Positions 10,113 through 22,313 of a stretch of 40,000 nucleotides of DNA are shown one piece after another (positions within the stretch are counted from its first letter, which is position 1; each line of letters begins with the position of its first letter). A program made the translations under genes and the position numbers. Below the pieces are notes generated by a model. That model was not told the DNA's origin. It searched no databases and was given only the letters and a program-made list of their open reading frames with translations. Origin of the DNA: Cryptomeria japonica (Eukaryota; Streptophyta; Pinopsida; Cupressales; Cupressaceae); assembly GCF_030272615.1 (NCBI RefSeq), contig NW_026729166.1, positions 70,001 to 110,000 of the forward strand. Reading direction: 5' to 3'.

Positions 10113-12068
10113 CTTGGTGCGCACAACTTGCCTGGGCTGCACACCAGGGCGGGCTCAAGATGGCACCCGCGTTCCGTTTTTTTCACTATCTTTCAAAACG
10201 GAAATTTTAAAATCTCGTTTTTTTTTTTTTTTTGCCTTTTCTGGAAATTAGTGAAGGCAGCGCATCAAAGGTGCGCAATGCTGGTGCGAACCCGGGAGCG
10301 CTCCGATGTGTGCTCCAAGGTGCGGCGTGCACGAAGTCCGAGCCCGGCTTGCCCCGGGTGCGCACCTCGCGTGCACCTTCGCCGGGGTGAGCACCTTGGC
10401 TGGGTTGCGCGCCCTGGTGCGCACCAAGGAGCGCTCTGAAGTGTGCTCCAAGGTGCGGCGTGCACGAAGTCGGAGCTCGGTTTGCCCCGGGTGTGCACCT
10501 CGGGTGCGCACCTCGCGTGCACCTTCGCTGCGGTGGGCACCTTGGCTGGGTTGCGCGCCTTGGTGGGCACCATGCAGTGCACGAAGTCGGAGCCCGGTTT
10601 GCCCCGGGCGCGCACCTCCGCCAGGGTGGGCACCTTGGTGCGCACAACTTGCCTGGGCTGCGCACCAGGAAGGGCTCAAGATGGCACCCGCGTTCCGTTT
10701 TTTTCACTATCTTTCAGAACGGAAATTTTAAAATATCGTTTTTTTTTGCCTTTTCTGGAAATTAGTGAAGGCAGCGCATCAAAGGTGCGCAACGCTGGTG
10801 CGAACCTGGGAGCGCTCCGATGTGTGCTCCAAGGTGCGGCGTGCACGAAGTCGGAGCCCGGTTTGCCCCGGGTGCGCCCTGGTGGGCACCATGGTGCGCA
10901 CCAAGGAGCGCTCCGAAGTGTGCTCCAAGGTGCGGCCTGCACGAAGTCGGAGCCCGGTTTGCCCCGGGCGTGCACCGCGGGTGGGCACCTTGGTGCGCAT
11001 GCCTTGCCTGGGCTGCGCACCAGGGCGGGCTCAAGATGGCACCCGCGTTCCGTTTTTTTCACTATCTTTCAAAACGGAAATTTTAAAATCTCATTTTTTT
11101 TTGCCTTTTCTGGAAATTAGTGAAGGCAGCGCATCAAAGGTGCGCACCTCGCTGCCCACCACGGTGCGCAACGCCGGTGGGCACCCGGGAGTGCTTCGAA
11201 GTGTGCTCCAAGGTGCTGCGTGCACGTTGTCGGAGCCCGGTTTGCCCCGGGTGCGCACCTCGCGTGCACCTTCGTCGGGGTGGGCACCTTGGCTGGGTTT
11301 GCCCCGGCTGCGCTCCGAAGCGGGGTTATTGGAGCGCCGCCTCTTTTTTTGTCGGAGCGTTTGGTGGGGTTTCTCGCATTGGCTCTTCCCAGGCCCGGTT
11401 GCCACCCTGGCGCGCACGAAGTCGGAAGTAGGGTTAATTGCCCGGGTGCGCACCTTTGCCAGGGTGGGCACCTTACCTGGGCTGTGCACCAGGGCGGGCT
11501 CAAGATGGCACCCGCGTTCCGTTTTTTTCACTATCTTTCAAAACGGAAATTTTAAAATCTCCTCTTTTTTTTGCCTTTTCTGGAAATTAGTGAAGGCAGC
11601 GCATCAAAGGTGCGCACCTCGCTGCCCACCTTGGTGTGCTCTGAGGTGCGCACCCGGGAGCGCTACGAAGTGTGCTCCAAGGTGCGGCGTGCACGTTGTC
11701 GGAGCCCGGTTTGCCCCGGGTGCGCACCTCGCCTGCACCTTGGCCGGGGTGGGCACCCTGGCTGGGTTTGCCCAGGGTGCGCTCCGAAGCGGGGTTACTG
11801 GAGCGCCCCCTCTTTTTTTGTCAGAGCGTTTGGTGGGGTTTCTCGCATTGGCTCTTCCCAGGCCCGGTTGTTGGGTGCGCTCCCACCCTGGCGCGCGCGA
11901 AGTTGGAAGTTGGGTTAATTGCCCGGGCGCGCACCTTCGCCAGGGTGGGCACCTTGGTGCGCACACCTTGGCTGGGCTGCGCACCAGGGCGGGCTCAAGA
12001 TGGCACCAGCATTCCCTTTTTCTCACTATCTTTCAAAACGGAAATTTTAAAATCTCGTTTTTTTTTGC

Positions 12069-13532
12069 CTTTTATGGAAATTAGTGAAGGCATCGCATCA
12101 AAGGTGCGCACCTCGCTGCCCACCTTGGTGTGCTCCGAGGTGCCCACCACGGTGCGCTCCGAGGTGCCCACCACGGTGCGCAACGCCGGTGCGAACCCGG
12201 GAGCGCCCCGATGTGTGCTCCAAGGTGCGGCGTGCACGAAGCCGGACCCCGGTTTGCCCCGGGTGCGCACCTCGCGTGCACCTTGGTGCGCACACCTTGG
12301 CTGGGTTGCGCGGCCTGGTGGGCACCATGGTGCGCACCAAGGAGCGCTCCGAAGTGTGCTCCAAGGTGCGGCGTGCACGAAGTCCTAGCCCGGTTTGCCC
12401 CGGGTGCGCACCTTCGCCGCGGTGGGCACCATGGCGTGCACGAAGTCGGAGCCCGGTTTGCCCCGGGTGCGCACCTCGCGTGCACCTTCGCCGGGGTGGG
12501 CACCTCGGCTGGGTTGCGCGCCCTGGTGCGCACCAAGGAGCGCTCCGAAGTGTGCTCCAAGGTGCGGCGTGCACGAAGTCGGAGCCCGGTTTGCCCCGGG
12601 TGCGCACCTTCGCCGCGGTGGGCACCCTGGTGCGCACCATGGCGTGCACGAAGTCGGAGCCCGGTTTGCCCCGGGTGCGCACCTCGCGTGCACCTTCGGC
12701 GGGGTTGCGCGCCCTGGTGCGCACCAAGGAGCGCTCCGAAGTGTGCTCCAAGGTGCGGCGTGCACGAAGTCGGAGCCCGGTTTGCCCCGGGTGCGCACCT
12801 CGCGTGCACCTTCGGCGGGGTTGCGCGCCCTGGTGGGCACCATGGTGCGCACCAAGGAGCGCTCCGAAGTGTGCTCCAAGGTGCGGCGTGCACGAAGTCG
12901 GAGCCCGGTTTGCCCCGGGTGCGCACCTCGCGTGCACCTTCGCCGCGGTGGGCACCATGGCGTGCACGAAGTCGGAGCCCGGTTTGCCCCGGGTGCGCAC
13001 CTCGCGTGCACCTTCGCCGGGGTGGGCACCTCGGCTGGGTTGCGCGCCCTGGTGCGCACCAAGGAGCGCTCCGAAGTGTGCTCCAAGGTGCGGCGTGCAC
13101 GAAGTCGGAGCCCGGTTTGCCCCGGGTGCGCACCTCGCGTGCACCTTCGCCGCGGTGGGCACCATGGCGTGCACGAAGTCGGAGCCCGGTTTGCCCCGGG
13201 TGCGCACCCCGCGTGCACCTTCGCCGGGGTGGGCACCTCGGCTGGGTTGCGCGCCCTGGTGCGCACCAAGGAGCGCTCCGAAGTGTGCTCCAAGGTGCGG
13301 CGTGCACGAAGTCGGAGCCCGGTTTGCCCCGGGTGCGCACCTCGCGTGCACCTTCGCCGCGGTGGGCACCTTGGCTGGGTTGGGCACCATTGAGCGCTCC
13401 GAAGTGTGCTCCAAGGTGCGCACCATGGCCCTCCAAGGTGCGCAGCATGGCGTGCACGAAGTCGGAGCCCGGTTTGCCCCGGGTGCGCACCTCGCGTGCA
13501 CCTTCGCCAGGGTGGGCACCTCGGTGCGCACA
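12069..13532. repeat. Subrepeat array A in unit 3
   Basis: This array has the same module order and count as unit 2. It carries the CCTAGCCCGG variant near 12391. Confidence 0.9.
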
Positions 13533-14756
13533 CCTTCTCAATGTTTTCTTGCCTTTTCTGGAAATTGGTGAAGGCAGCGCATCAAAGGTGCGCACCTCGG
13601 TGTGCTCCGAGGTGCGAACCCGAGAGCGCTCCGAGGTGCCCACGAAGTCGAAAGTCGGGTTAATTGCATTGTTTTCCCCGGGTGCGCTCCGAGGTGCGCA
13701 ACATCGGTGCGCACCAAGGAGGGCTCCGAAGTGTGCTCCAAGGTGCGCACGATTCGGAGCTCGGTTTGCCCGGGGTGCGCACACCTTGGCTGGGTTGCGC
13801 ACCCTTTGTGCGCTCCAAGGTGCGCACGAAGTCGGAGCTCGGTTTGCCCCGGGTGCGCACCTTCGCCAGGGTGCGCACCTTGATGCGCACGCCTTGGCTG
13901 GGCTGCGCACCTTGGTGGGCGCCATGGTGCGCACCTTTCGTGCGCTCCAAGGTGCGCACGAAGTCGGAGCTCGGTTTGCCCCGGGTGCGCACCTTGGTGG
14001 GCGCCATGGTGCACTCCGAGGTGCCCAAGATTGGTGCGCACCAAGGAGCGCTCCGAAGTGCGCTCCAAGGTGCGCAGGTGCGCGCGAAGTCGAAAGTTGG
14101 GTTAATTGTCCGGTTTGCCTCGGGTGCGCACCTTGCGTGCACCTTCGCCAGGGTGGGCGCCTTGGTGCGCACACCTTGGCTGGGCTGCGCACCCGGGCGC
14201 GCACACCTTGGCACCCGCGTTTCCTTCATTTTAAATTTTTTTTTTTTACAATCTCTCAAGTGGGAAATTCTATAATCTCAACTTTTTTTGCCTTTTCAGG
14301 AAACTTTTGAATGGAGCGCATCATTGGTGCGCTCCGAAGTGTGCTCCAAGGTGCGCACCTCTGGTGTGCTCCAAAGCTCTCTCCAGCTGCGTGCACCTGC
14401 CCCGGCCGCGCACCCGGCCCCGCCCAGCTTCGCTCACCTGTCCCGGGCGTCTGGTGCGGAACCTTAGAGTAAGAAACATCACCGTGCACCTTGGCCAACG
14501 TGCGCGACTCGACCGAGCGCGCACTGGCCGAGGTGCACACCGATTTCACCTGGGTGCGCGCGCAGCACCTCGGGCGCACCGGGGTGCGCGCACAACGCCC
14601 GGGTTGCACCGTGGCCTGTGTGCTCGGGGCGCCTCGGGTGCGCGCTCGGTGTCGCCCCCGCGCGCGCGGTAGTGCGGGCAGCGCACCCCGGCCCGGCCCG
14701 GCCCCGACGAGAACGCAAACGGGCAAAAGGTTTATTCAAATAGCATTGCGACGCCC

Positions 14757-14773
14757 GGCGAAAAACTAAGAAA
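14757..14773 (-). terminator. Interrupted Pol III terminator of 5S copy 3
   Basis: It has the same TTTCTTAGTTTTT arrangement as copy 2, which groups units 2 and 3. Confidence 0.7.
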
Positions 14774-14891
14774 GGGTGCAACACCGGGACTTCCCGGGAG
14801 GTCACCCATCCCAGTACTACTCCGGCCCAAGCGCGCTTAACTGCGGAGTTCTGATGGGATCCGGTGCACTAACGCTGGTATGATCGCACCC
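14774..14891 (-). rRNA. 5S rRNA: 5S ribosomal RNA, copy 3
   Basis: This is a 118-nt gene with the same sequence as copies 1 and 2 and a complete internal control region. It lies 6034 bp from copy 2. As in copy 2, the 3' T run is interrupted. I see no sign of pseudogenisation. Confidence 0.97.
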
Positions 14892-15623
14892 GTTATGAGC
14901 TTGTCGCAGTGTGTACTTAGCAAACCGCGACCCACGTGCGAATCCACCCCGGCCACCCACCCCCGTCGAGGTGCACACCCTCCCTCGCGAAGTGCGCCCC
15001 GTTCGCCAAGTGTGAGCCCTGCCCGGGTGCGCGCACCTTGCTAGGGCGTCGGGTGTGCACCCGGCCCGGCCTACGTGCGTGCACCTGGACGGGGCGTCGT
15101 GTGCGTGCAGTGTCCCGTCTGCAACGCGGTGCCCACACACCACCTCGGGCGCAACGACCTGCGCTCACATGTGGGCCGAGTGCACCTTGGTGCATGTTCG
15201 GGGCGCCTCGGGTGCACGCTCGATCTTGCCCCGGTGCACCAAGGCGCTCGGTTTGCCCCGGGTGCGCACTTGGTGCAAGGTGGGCACCCAAAATAGGGAT
15301 CAAGCACCAAAACACAAGTTTCGGGATGCAAAATGGGACCCAAGGACCACAAATGCGTTCCAAGACCCATGATGGGTCCACGAGAACAAAAATGTGTTCC
15401 GAGACTTAATAAACAAATATTGGGTTTTAGGAGAAGAAACATGCTCTGATGCCCAAAACGAGAATCGACCCCGAAAAGGCCACAGGCCAAAAGTGGGATG
15501 CGAGACAAAAAAAAATGGGACCCGAGGACCAAAATTGGGTTCCCAGGTCGAAGACAGGGCAACCGGACAAGAAACGACCTCTAAGGCTCGAAATGAGTCC
15601 CGACGACTAAAACTTGACAAGAA

Positions 15624-16146
15624 GCACCCATCAGGCACCCAACTCGACACCCATGGGATGCCGACCCACCCGGGCTTCCACCTAGCACACCTTGGCACCC
15701 ACCCACCCTCGCACCCAACCTCGCACCCAACTTAGCACCTTTGAACCCACATTGGCACTCACCCTGACCCTGGCACCTTGGAACCCACATTGGCACTCAC
15801 CTTGACCCTGGCACCCACCTTTGCACTCACCTTGGGACCCACCCTGGCTCCCACCTCGGCACCCACCCAGACACCCACCTTGGTTCCTTGGCACCCACCT
15901 TGGATCCTTGGCACCCACCCCGACACCCACCTTGGCACGCAACTTGGCTACTTGCCACCCACCTTGGCTCCTTGACGCCCACCCCGACAACCACCCCGTG
16001 ACCTACCCTGGCTAGGGTTGGTGCACACCCACCCTGGTGCCCACCTTGGCACCCACCCCATGACCCACCTTGGCACGCACCTTAGTACCCACCCCGTTAC
16101 CCACCCTAGGACCCACCCCGTGACCCACCTTGGCCAGGGTGGGTGC
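15624..16146. repeat. CACCC minisatellite, unit 3
   Basis: This is a copy of the tract at 3556-4078. Confidence 0.85.
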
Positions 16147-18102
16147 CTTGGTGCGCACAACTTGCCTGGGCTGCACACCAGGGCGGGCTCAAGATGGCAC
16201 CCGCGTTCCGTTTTTTTCACTATCTTTCAAAACGGAAATTTTAAAATCTCGTTTTTTTTTTTTTTTTGCCTTTTCTGGAAATTAGTGAAGGCAGCGCATC
16301 AAAGGTGCGCAATGCTGGTGCGAACCCGGGAGCGCTCCGATGTGTGCTCCAAGGTGCGGCGTGCACGAAGTCCGAGCCCGGCTTGCCCCGGGTGCGCACC
16401 TCGCGTGCACCTTCGCCGGGGTGAGCACCTTGGCTGGGTTGCGCGCCCTGGTGCGCACCAAGGAGCGCTCTGAAGTGTGCTCCAAGGTGCGGCGTGCACG
16501 AAGTCGGAGCTCGGTTTGCCCCGGGTGTGCACCTCGGGTGCGCACCTCGCGTGCACCTTCGCTGCGGTGGGCACCTTGGCTGGGTTGCGCGCCTTGGTGG
16601 GCACCATGCAGTGCACGAAGTCGGAGCCCGGTTTGCCCCGGGCGCGCACCTCCGCCAGGGTGGGCACCTTGGTGCGCACAACTTGCCTGGGCTGCGCACC
16701 AGGAAGGGCTCAAGATGGCACCCGCGTTCCGTTTTTTTCACTATCTTTCAGAACGGAAATTTTAAAATATCGTTTTTTTTTGCCTTTTCTGGAAATTAGT
16801 GAAGGCAGCGCATCAAAGGTGCGCAACGCTGGTGCGAACCTGGGAGCGCTCCGATGTGTGCTCCAAGGTGCGGCGTGCACGAAGTCGGAGCCCGGTTTGC
16901 CCCGGGTGCGCCCTGGTGGGCACCATGGTGCGCACCAAGGAGCGCTCCGAAGTGTGCTCCAAGGTGCGGCCTGCACGAAGTCGGAGCCCGGTTTGCCCCG
17001 GGCGTGCACCGCGGGTGGGCACCTTGGTGCGCATGCCTTGCCTGGGCTGCGCACCAGGGCGGGCTCAAGATGGCACCCGCGTTCCGTTTTTTTCACTATC
17101 TTTCAAAACGGAAATTTTAAAATCTCATTTTTTTTTGCCTTTTCTGGAAATTAGTGAAGGCAGCGCATCAAAGGTGCGCACCTCGCTGCCCACCACGGTG
17201 CGCAACGCCGGTGGGCACCCGGGAGTGCTTCGAAGTGTGCTCCAAGGTGCTGCGTGCACGTTGTCGGAGCCCGGTTTGCCCCGGGTGCGCACCTCGCGTG
17301 CACCTTCGTCGGGGTGGGCACCTTGGCTGGGTTTGCCCCGGCTGCGCTCCGAAGCGGGGTTATTGGAGCGCCGCCTCTTTTTTTGTCGGAGCGTTTGGTG
17401 GGGTTTCTCGCATTGGCTCTTCCCAGGCCCGGTTGCCACCCTGGCGCGCACGAAGTCGGAAGTAGGGTTAATTGCCCGGGTGCGCACCTTTGCCAGGGTG
17501 GGCACCTTACCTGGGCTGTGCACCAGGGCGGGCTCAAGATGGCACCCGCGTTCCGTTTTTTTCACTATCTTTCAAAACGGAAATTTTAAAATCTCCTCTT
17601 TTTTTTGCCTTTTCTGGAAATTAGTGAAGGCAGCGCATCAAAGGTGCGCACCTCGCTGCCCACCTTGGTGTGCTCTGAGGTGCGCACCCGGGAGCGCTAC
17701 GAAGTGTGCTCCAAGGTGCGGCGTGCACGTTGTCGGAGCCCGGTTTGCCCCGGGTGCGCACCTCGCCTGCACCTTGGCCGGGGTGGGCACCCTGGCTGGG
17801 TTTGCCCAGGGTGCGCTCCGAAGCGGGGTTACTGGAGCGCCCCCTCTTTTTTTGTCAGAGCGTTTGGTGGGGTTTCTCGCATTGGCTCTTCCCAGGCCCG
17901 GTTGTTGGGTGCGCTCCCACCCTGGCGCGCGCGAAGTTGGAAGTTGGGTTAATTGCCCGGGCGCGCACCTTCGCCAGGGTGGGCACCTTGGTGCGCACAC
18001 CTTGGCTGGGCTGCGCACCAGGGCGGGCTCAAGATGGCACCAGCATTCCCTTTTTCTCACTATCTTTCAAAACGGAAATTTTAAAATCTCGTTTTTTTTT
18101 GC

Positions 18103-19700
18103 CTTTTATGGAAATTAGTGAAGGCATCGCATCAAAGGTGCGCACCTCGCTGCCCACCTTGGTGTGCTCCGAGGTGCCCACCACGGTGCGCTCCGAGGTG
18201 CCCACCACGGTGCGCAACGCCGGTGCGAACCCGGGAGCGCCCCGATGTGTGCTCCAAGGTGCGGCGTGCACGAAGCCGGACCCCGGTTTGCCCCGGGTGC
18301 GCACCTCGCGTGCACCTTGGTGCGCACACCTTGGCTGGGTTGCGCGGCCTGGTGGGCACCATGGTGCGCACCAAGGAGCGCTCCGAAGTGTGCTCCAAGG
18401 TGCGGCGTGCACGAAGTCCTAGCTCGGTTTGCCCCCGGTGCGCACCTTCGCCGCGGTGGGCACCATGGCGTGCACGAAGTCGGAGCCCGGTTTGCCCCGG
18501 GTGCGCACCTCGCGTGCACCTTCGCCGGGGTGGGCACCTCGGCTGGGTTGCGCGCCCTGGTGCGCACCAAGGAGCGCTCCGAAGTGTGCTCCAAGGTGCG
18601 GCGTGCACGAAGTCGGAGCCCGGTTTGCCCCGGGTGCGCACCTTCGCCGCGGTGGGCACCCTGGTGCGCACCATGGCGTGCACGAAGTCGGAGCCCGGTT
18701 TGCCCCGGGTGCGCACCTCGCGTGCACCTTCGGCGGGGTTGCGCGCCCTGGTGCGCACCAAGGAGCGCTCCGAAGTGTGCTCCAAGGTGCGGCGTGCACG
18801 AAGTCGGAGCCCGGTTTGCCCCGGGTGCGCACCTCGCGTGCACCTTCGGCGGGGTTGCGCGCCCTGGTGGGCACCATGGTGCGCACCAAGGAGCGCTCCG
18901 AAGTGTGCTCCAAGGTGCGGCGTGCACGAAGTCGGAGCCCGGTTTGCCCCGGGTGCGCACCTCGCGTGCACCTTCGCCGCGGTGGGCACCATGGCGTGCA
19001 CGAAGTCGGAGCCCGGTTTGCCCCGGGTGCGCACCTCGCGTGCACCTTCGCCGGGGTGGGCACCTCGGCTGGGTTGCGCGCCCTGGTGCGCACCAAGGAG
19101 CGCTCCGAAGTGTGCTCCAAGGTGCGGCGTGCACGAAGTCGGAGCCCGGTTTGCCCCGGGTGCGCACCTCGCGTGCACCTTCGCCGCGGTGGGCACCTCG
19201 GCTGGGTTGCGCGCCCTGGTGCGCACCAAGGAGCGCTCCGAAGTGTGCTCCAAGGTGCGGCGTGCACGAAGTCGGAGCCCGGTTTGCCCCGGGTGCGCAC
19301 CTCGCGTGCACCTTCGCCGCGGTGGGCACCATGGCGTGCACGAAGTCGGAGCCCGGTTTGCCCCGGGTGCGCACCCCGCGTGCACCTTCGCCGGGGTGGG
19401 CACCTCGGCTGGGTTGCGCGCCCTGGTGCGCACCAAGGAGCGCTCCGAAGTGTGCTCCAAGGTGCGGCGTGCACGAAGTCGGAGCCCGGTTTGCCCCGGG
19501 TGCGCACCTCGCGTGCACCTTCGCCGCGGTGGGCACCTTGGCTGGGTTGGGCACCATTGAGCGCTCCGAAGTGTGCTCCAAGGTGCGCACCATGGCCCTC
19601 CAAGGTGCGCAGCATGGCGTGCACGAAGTCGGAGCCCGGTTTGCCCCGGGTGCGCACCTCGCGTGCACCTTCGCCAGGGTGGGCACCTCGGTGCGCACAC
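18103..19700. repeat. Subrepeat array A in unit 4, expanded
   Basis: The array has thirteen anchor modules rather than twelve. The added 133 bp lies at about 19197-19329. Its left junction joins TTCGCCGCGGTGGGCAC to CTCGGCTGGG, a combination not found in the other units, where CTCGG follows CGGGGTGGGCAC and CGCGGTGGGCAC leads to CATGG or CTTGG. The crossover therefore probably fell within GTGGGCAC. Confidence 0.9.
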
Positions 19701-20923
19701 CTTCTCAATGTTTTCTTGCCTTTTCTGGAAATTGGTGAAGGCAGCGCATCAAAGGTGCGCACCTCGGTGTGCTCCGAGGTGCGAACCCGAGAGCGCTCCG
19801 AGGTGCCCACGAAGTCGAAAGTCGGGTTAATTGCATTGTTTTCCCCGGGTGCGCTCCGAGGTGCGCAACATCGGTGCGCACCAAGGAGGGCTCCGAAGTG
19901 TGCTCCAAGGTGCGCACGATTCGGAGCTCGGTTTGCCCGGGGTGCGCACACCTTGGCTGGGTTGCGCACCCTTTGTGCGCTCCAAGGTGCGCACGAAGTC
20001 GGAGCTCGGTTTGCCCCGGGTGCGCACCTTCGCCAGGGTGCGCACCTTGATGCGCACGCCTTGGCTGGGCTGCGCACCTTGGTGGGCGCCATGGTGCGCA
20101 CCTTTCGTGCGCTCCAAGGTGCGCACGAAGTCGGAGCTCGGTTTGCCCCGGGTGCGCACCTTGGTGGGCGCCATGGTGCACTCCGAGGTGCCCAAGATTG
20201 GTGCGCACCAAGGAGCGCTCCGAAGTGCGCTCCAAGGTGCGCAGGTGCGCGCGAAGTCGAAAGTTGGGTTAATTGTCCGGTTTGCCTCGGGTGCGCACCT
20301 TGCGTGCACCTTCGCCAGGGTGGGCGCCTTGGTGTGCACACCTTGGCTGGGCTGCGCACCCGGGCGCGCACACCTTGGCACCCGCGTTTCCTTCATTTTA
20401 AATTTTTTTTTTTTACAATCTCTCAAGTGGGAAATTCTATAATCTCAACTTTTTTTGCCTTTTCAGGAAACTTTTGAATGGAGCGCATCATTGGTGCGCT
20501 CCGAAGTGTGCTCCAAGGTGCGCACCTCTGGTGTGCTCCAAAGCTCTCTCCAGCTGCGTGCACCTGCCCCGGCCGCGCACCCGGCCCCGCCCAGCTTCGC
20601 TCACCTGTCCCGGGCGTCTGGTGCGGAACCTTAGAGTAAGAAACATCACCGTGCACCTTGGCCAACGTGCGCGACTCGACCGAGCGCGCACTGGCCGAGG
20701 TGCACACCGATTTCACCTGGGTGCGCGCGCAGCACCTCGGGCGCACCGGGGTGCGCGCACAACGCCCGGGTTGCACCGTGGCCTGTGTGCTCGGGGCGCC
20801 TCGGGTGCGCGCTCGGTGTCGCCCCCGCGCGCGCGGTAGTGCGGGCAGCGCACCCCGGCCCGGCCCGGCCCCGACGAGAACGCAAACGGGCAAAAGGTTT
20901 ATTCAAATAGCATTGCGACGCCC

Positions 20924-20940
20924 GGCGAAAAACTAAAAAA
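20924..20940 (-). terminator. Pol III terminator of 5S copy 4 (T6)
   Basis: The minus strand reads TTTTTTAGTTTTTCG directly after the gene, as in copy 1. Confidence 0.85.
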
Positions 20941-21058
20941 GGGTGCAACACCGGGACTTCCCGGGAGGTCACCCATCCCAGTACTACTCCGGCCCAAGCG
21001 CGCTTAACTGCGGAGTTCTGATGGGATCCGGTGCACTAACGCTGGTATGATCGCACCC
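20941..21058 (-). rRNA. 5S rRNA: 5S ribosomal RNA, copy 4
   Basis: This is an intact 118-nt 5S gene identical in body to copies 1-3. It lies 6167 bp from copy 3, because unit 4 carries the extra subrepeat to its left. It has the strong T6 terminator. Its orientation opposes the Pol I promoters at 29.8-33.9 kb. Confidence 0.97.
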
Positions 21059-21790
21059 GTTATGAGCTTGTCGCAGTGTGTACTTAGCAAACCGCGACCC
21101 ACGTGCGAATCCACCCCGGCCACCCACCCCCGTCGAGGTGCACACCCTCCCTCGCGAAGTGCGCCCCGTTCGCCAAGTGTGAGCCCTGCCCGGGTGCGCG
21201 CACCTTGCTAGGGCGTCGGGTGTGCACCCGGCCCGGCCTACGTGCGTGCACCTGGACGGGGCGTCGTGTGCGTGCAGTGTCCCGTCTGCAACGCGGTGCC
21301 CACACACCACCTCGGGCGCAACGACCTGCGCTCACATGTGGGCCGAGTGCACCTTGGTGCATGTTCGGGGCGCCTCGGGTGCACGCTCGATCTTGCCCCG
21401 GTGCACCAAGGCGCTCGGTTTGCCCCGGGTGCGCACTTGGTGCAAGGTGGGCACCCAAAATAGGGATCAAGCACCAAAACACAAGTTTCGGGATGCAAAA
21501 TGGGACCCAAGGACCACAAATGCGTTCCAAGACCCATGATGGGTCCACGAGAACAAAAATGTGTTCCGAGACTTAATAAACAAATATTGGGTTTTAGGAG
21601 AAGAAACATGCTCTGATGCCCAAAACGAGAATCGACCCCGAAAAGGCCACAGGCCAAAAGTGGGATGCGAGACAAAAAAAAATGGGACCCGAGGACCAAA
21701 ATTGGGTTCCCAGGTCGAAGACAGGGCAACCGGACAAGAAACGACCTCTAAGGCTCGAAATGAGTCCCGACGACTAAAACTTGACAAGAA

Positions 21791-22313
21791 GCACCCATCA
21801 GGCACCCAACTCGACACCCATGGGATGCCGACCCACCCGGGCTTCCACCTAGCACACCTTGGCACCCACCCACCCTCGCACCCAACCTCGCACCCAACTT
21901 AGCACCTTTGAACCCACATTGGCACTCACCCTGACCCTGGCACCTTGGAACCCACATTGGCACTCACCTTGACCCTGGCACCCACCTTTGCACTCACCTT
22001 GGGACCCACCCTGGCTCCCACCTCGGCACCCACCCAGACACCCACCTTGGTTCCTTGGCACCCACCTTGGATCCTTGGCACCCACCCCGACACCCACCTT
22101 GGCACGCAACTTGGCTACTTGCCACCCACCTTGGCTCCTTGACGCCCACCCCGACAACCACCCCGTGACCTACCCTGGCTAGGGTTGGTGCACACCCACC
22201 CTGGTGCCCACCTTGGCACCCACCCCATGACCCACCTTGGCACGCACCTTAGTACCCACCCCGTTACCCACCCTAGGACCCACCCCGTGACCCACCTTGG
22301 CCAGGGTGGGTGC
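21791..22313. repeat. CACCC minisatellite, unit 4
   Basis: This is a copy of the tract at 3556-4078. Confidence 0.85.

Larger units (their letters stand above)
6035..12068. repeat. 6034-bp IGS repeat, unit 2
   Basis: This is a second full copy, nearly identical to unit 1, so all sub-features of unit 1 lie here at +6034. Diagnostic bases are T in the CCTAGCTCGG motif near 6357 (C in units 1, 3 and 5), TTGCGC near 7489, and a G interrupting the 5S terminator near 8736. It is non-coding by the same reasoning as unit 1. Confidence 0.95.
12069..18102. repeat. 6034-bp IGS repeat, unit 3
   Basis: This is a third full copy at +12068 relative to unit 1. It shares the interrupted 5S terminator with unit 2 but carries the CCTAGCCCGG variant of units 1 and 5. 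The diagnostic changes are therefore shuffled between units, as expected from gene conversion or unequal exchange. Confidence 0.95.
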
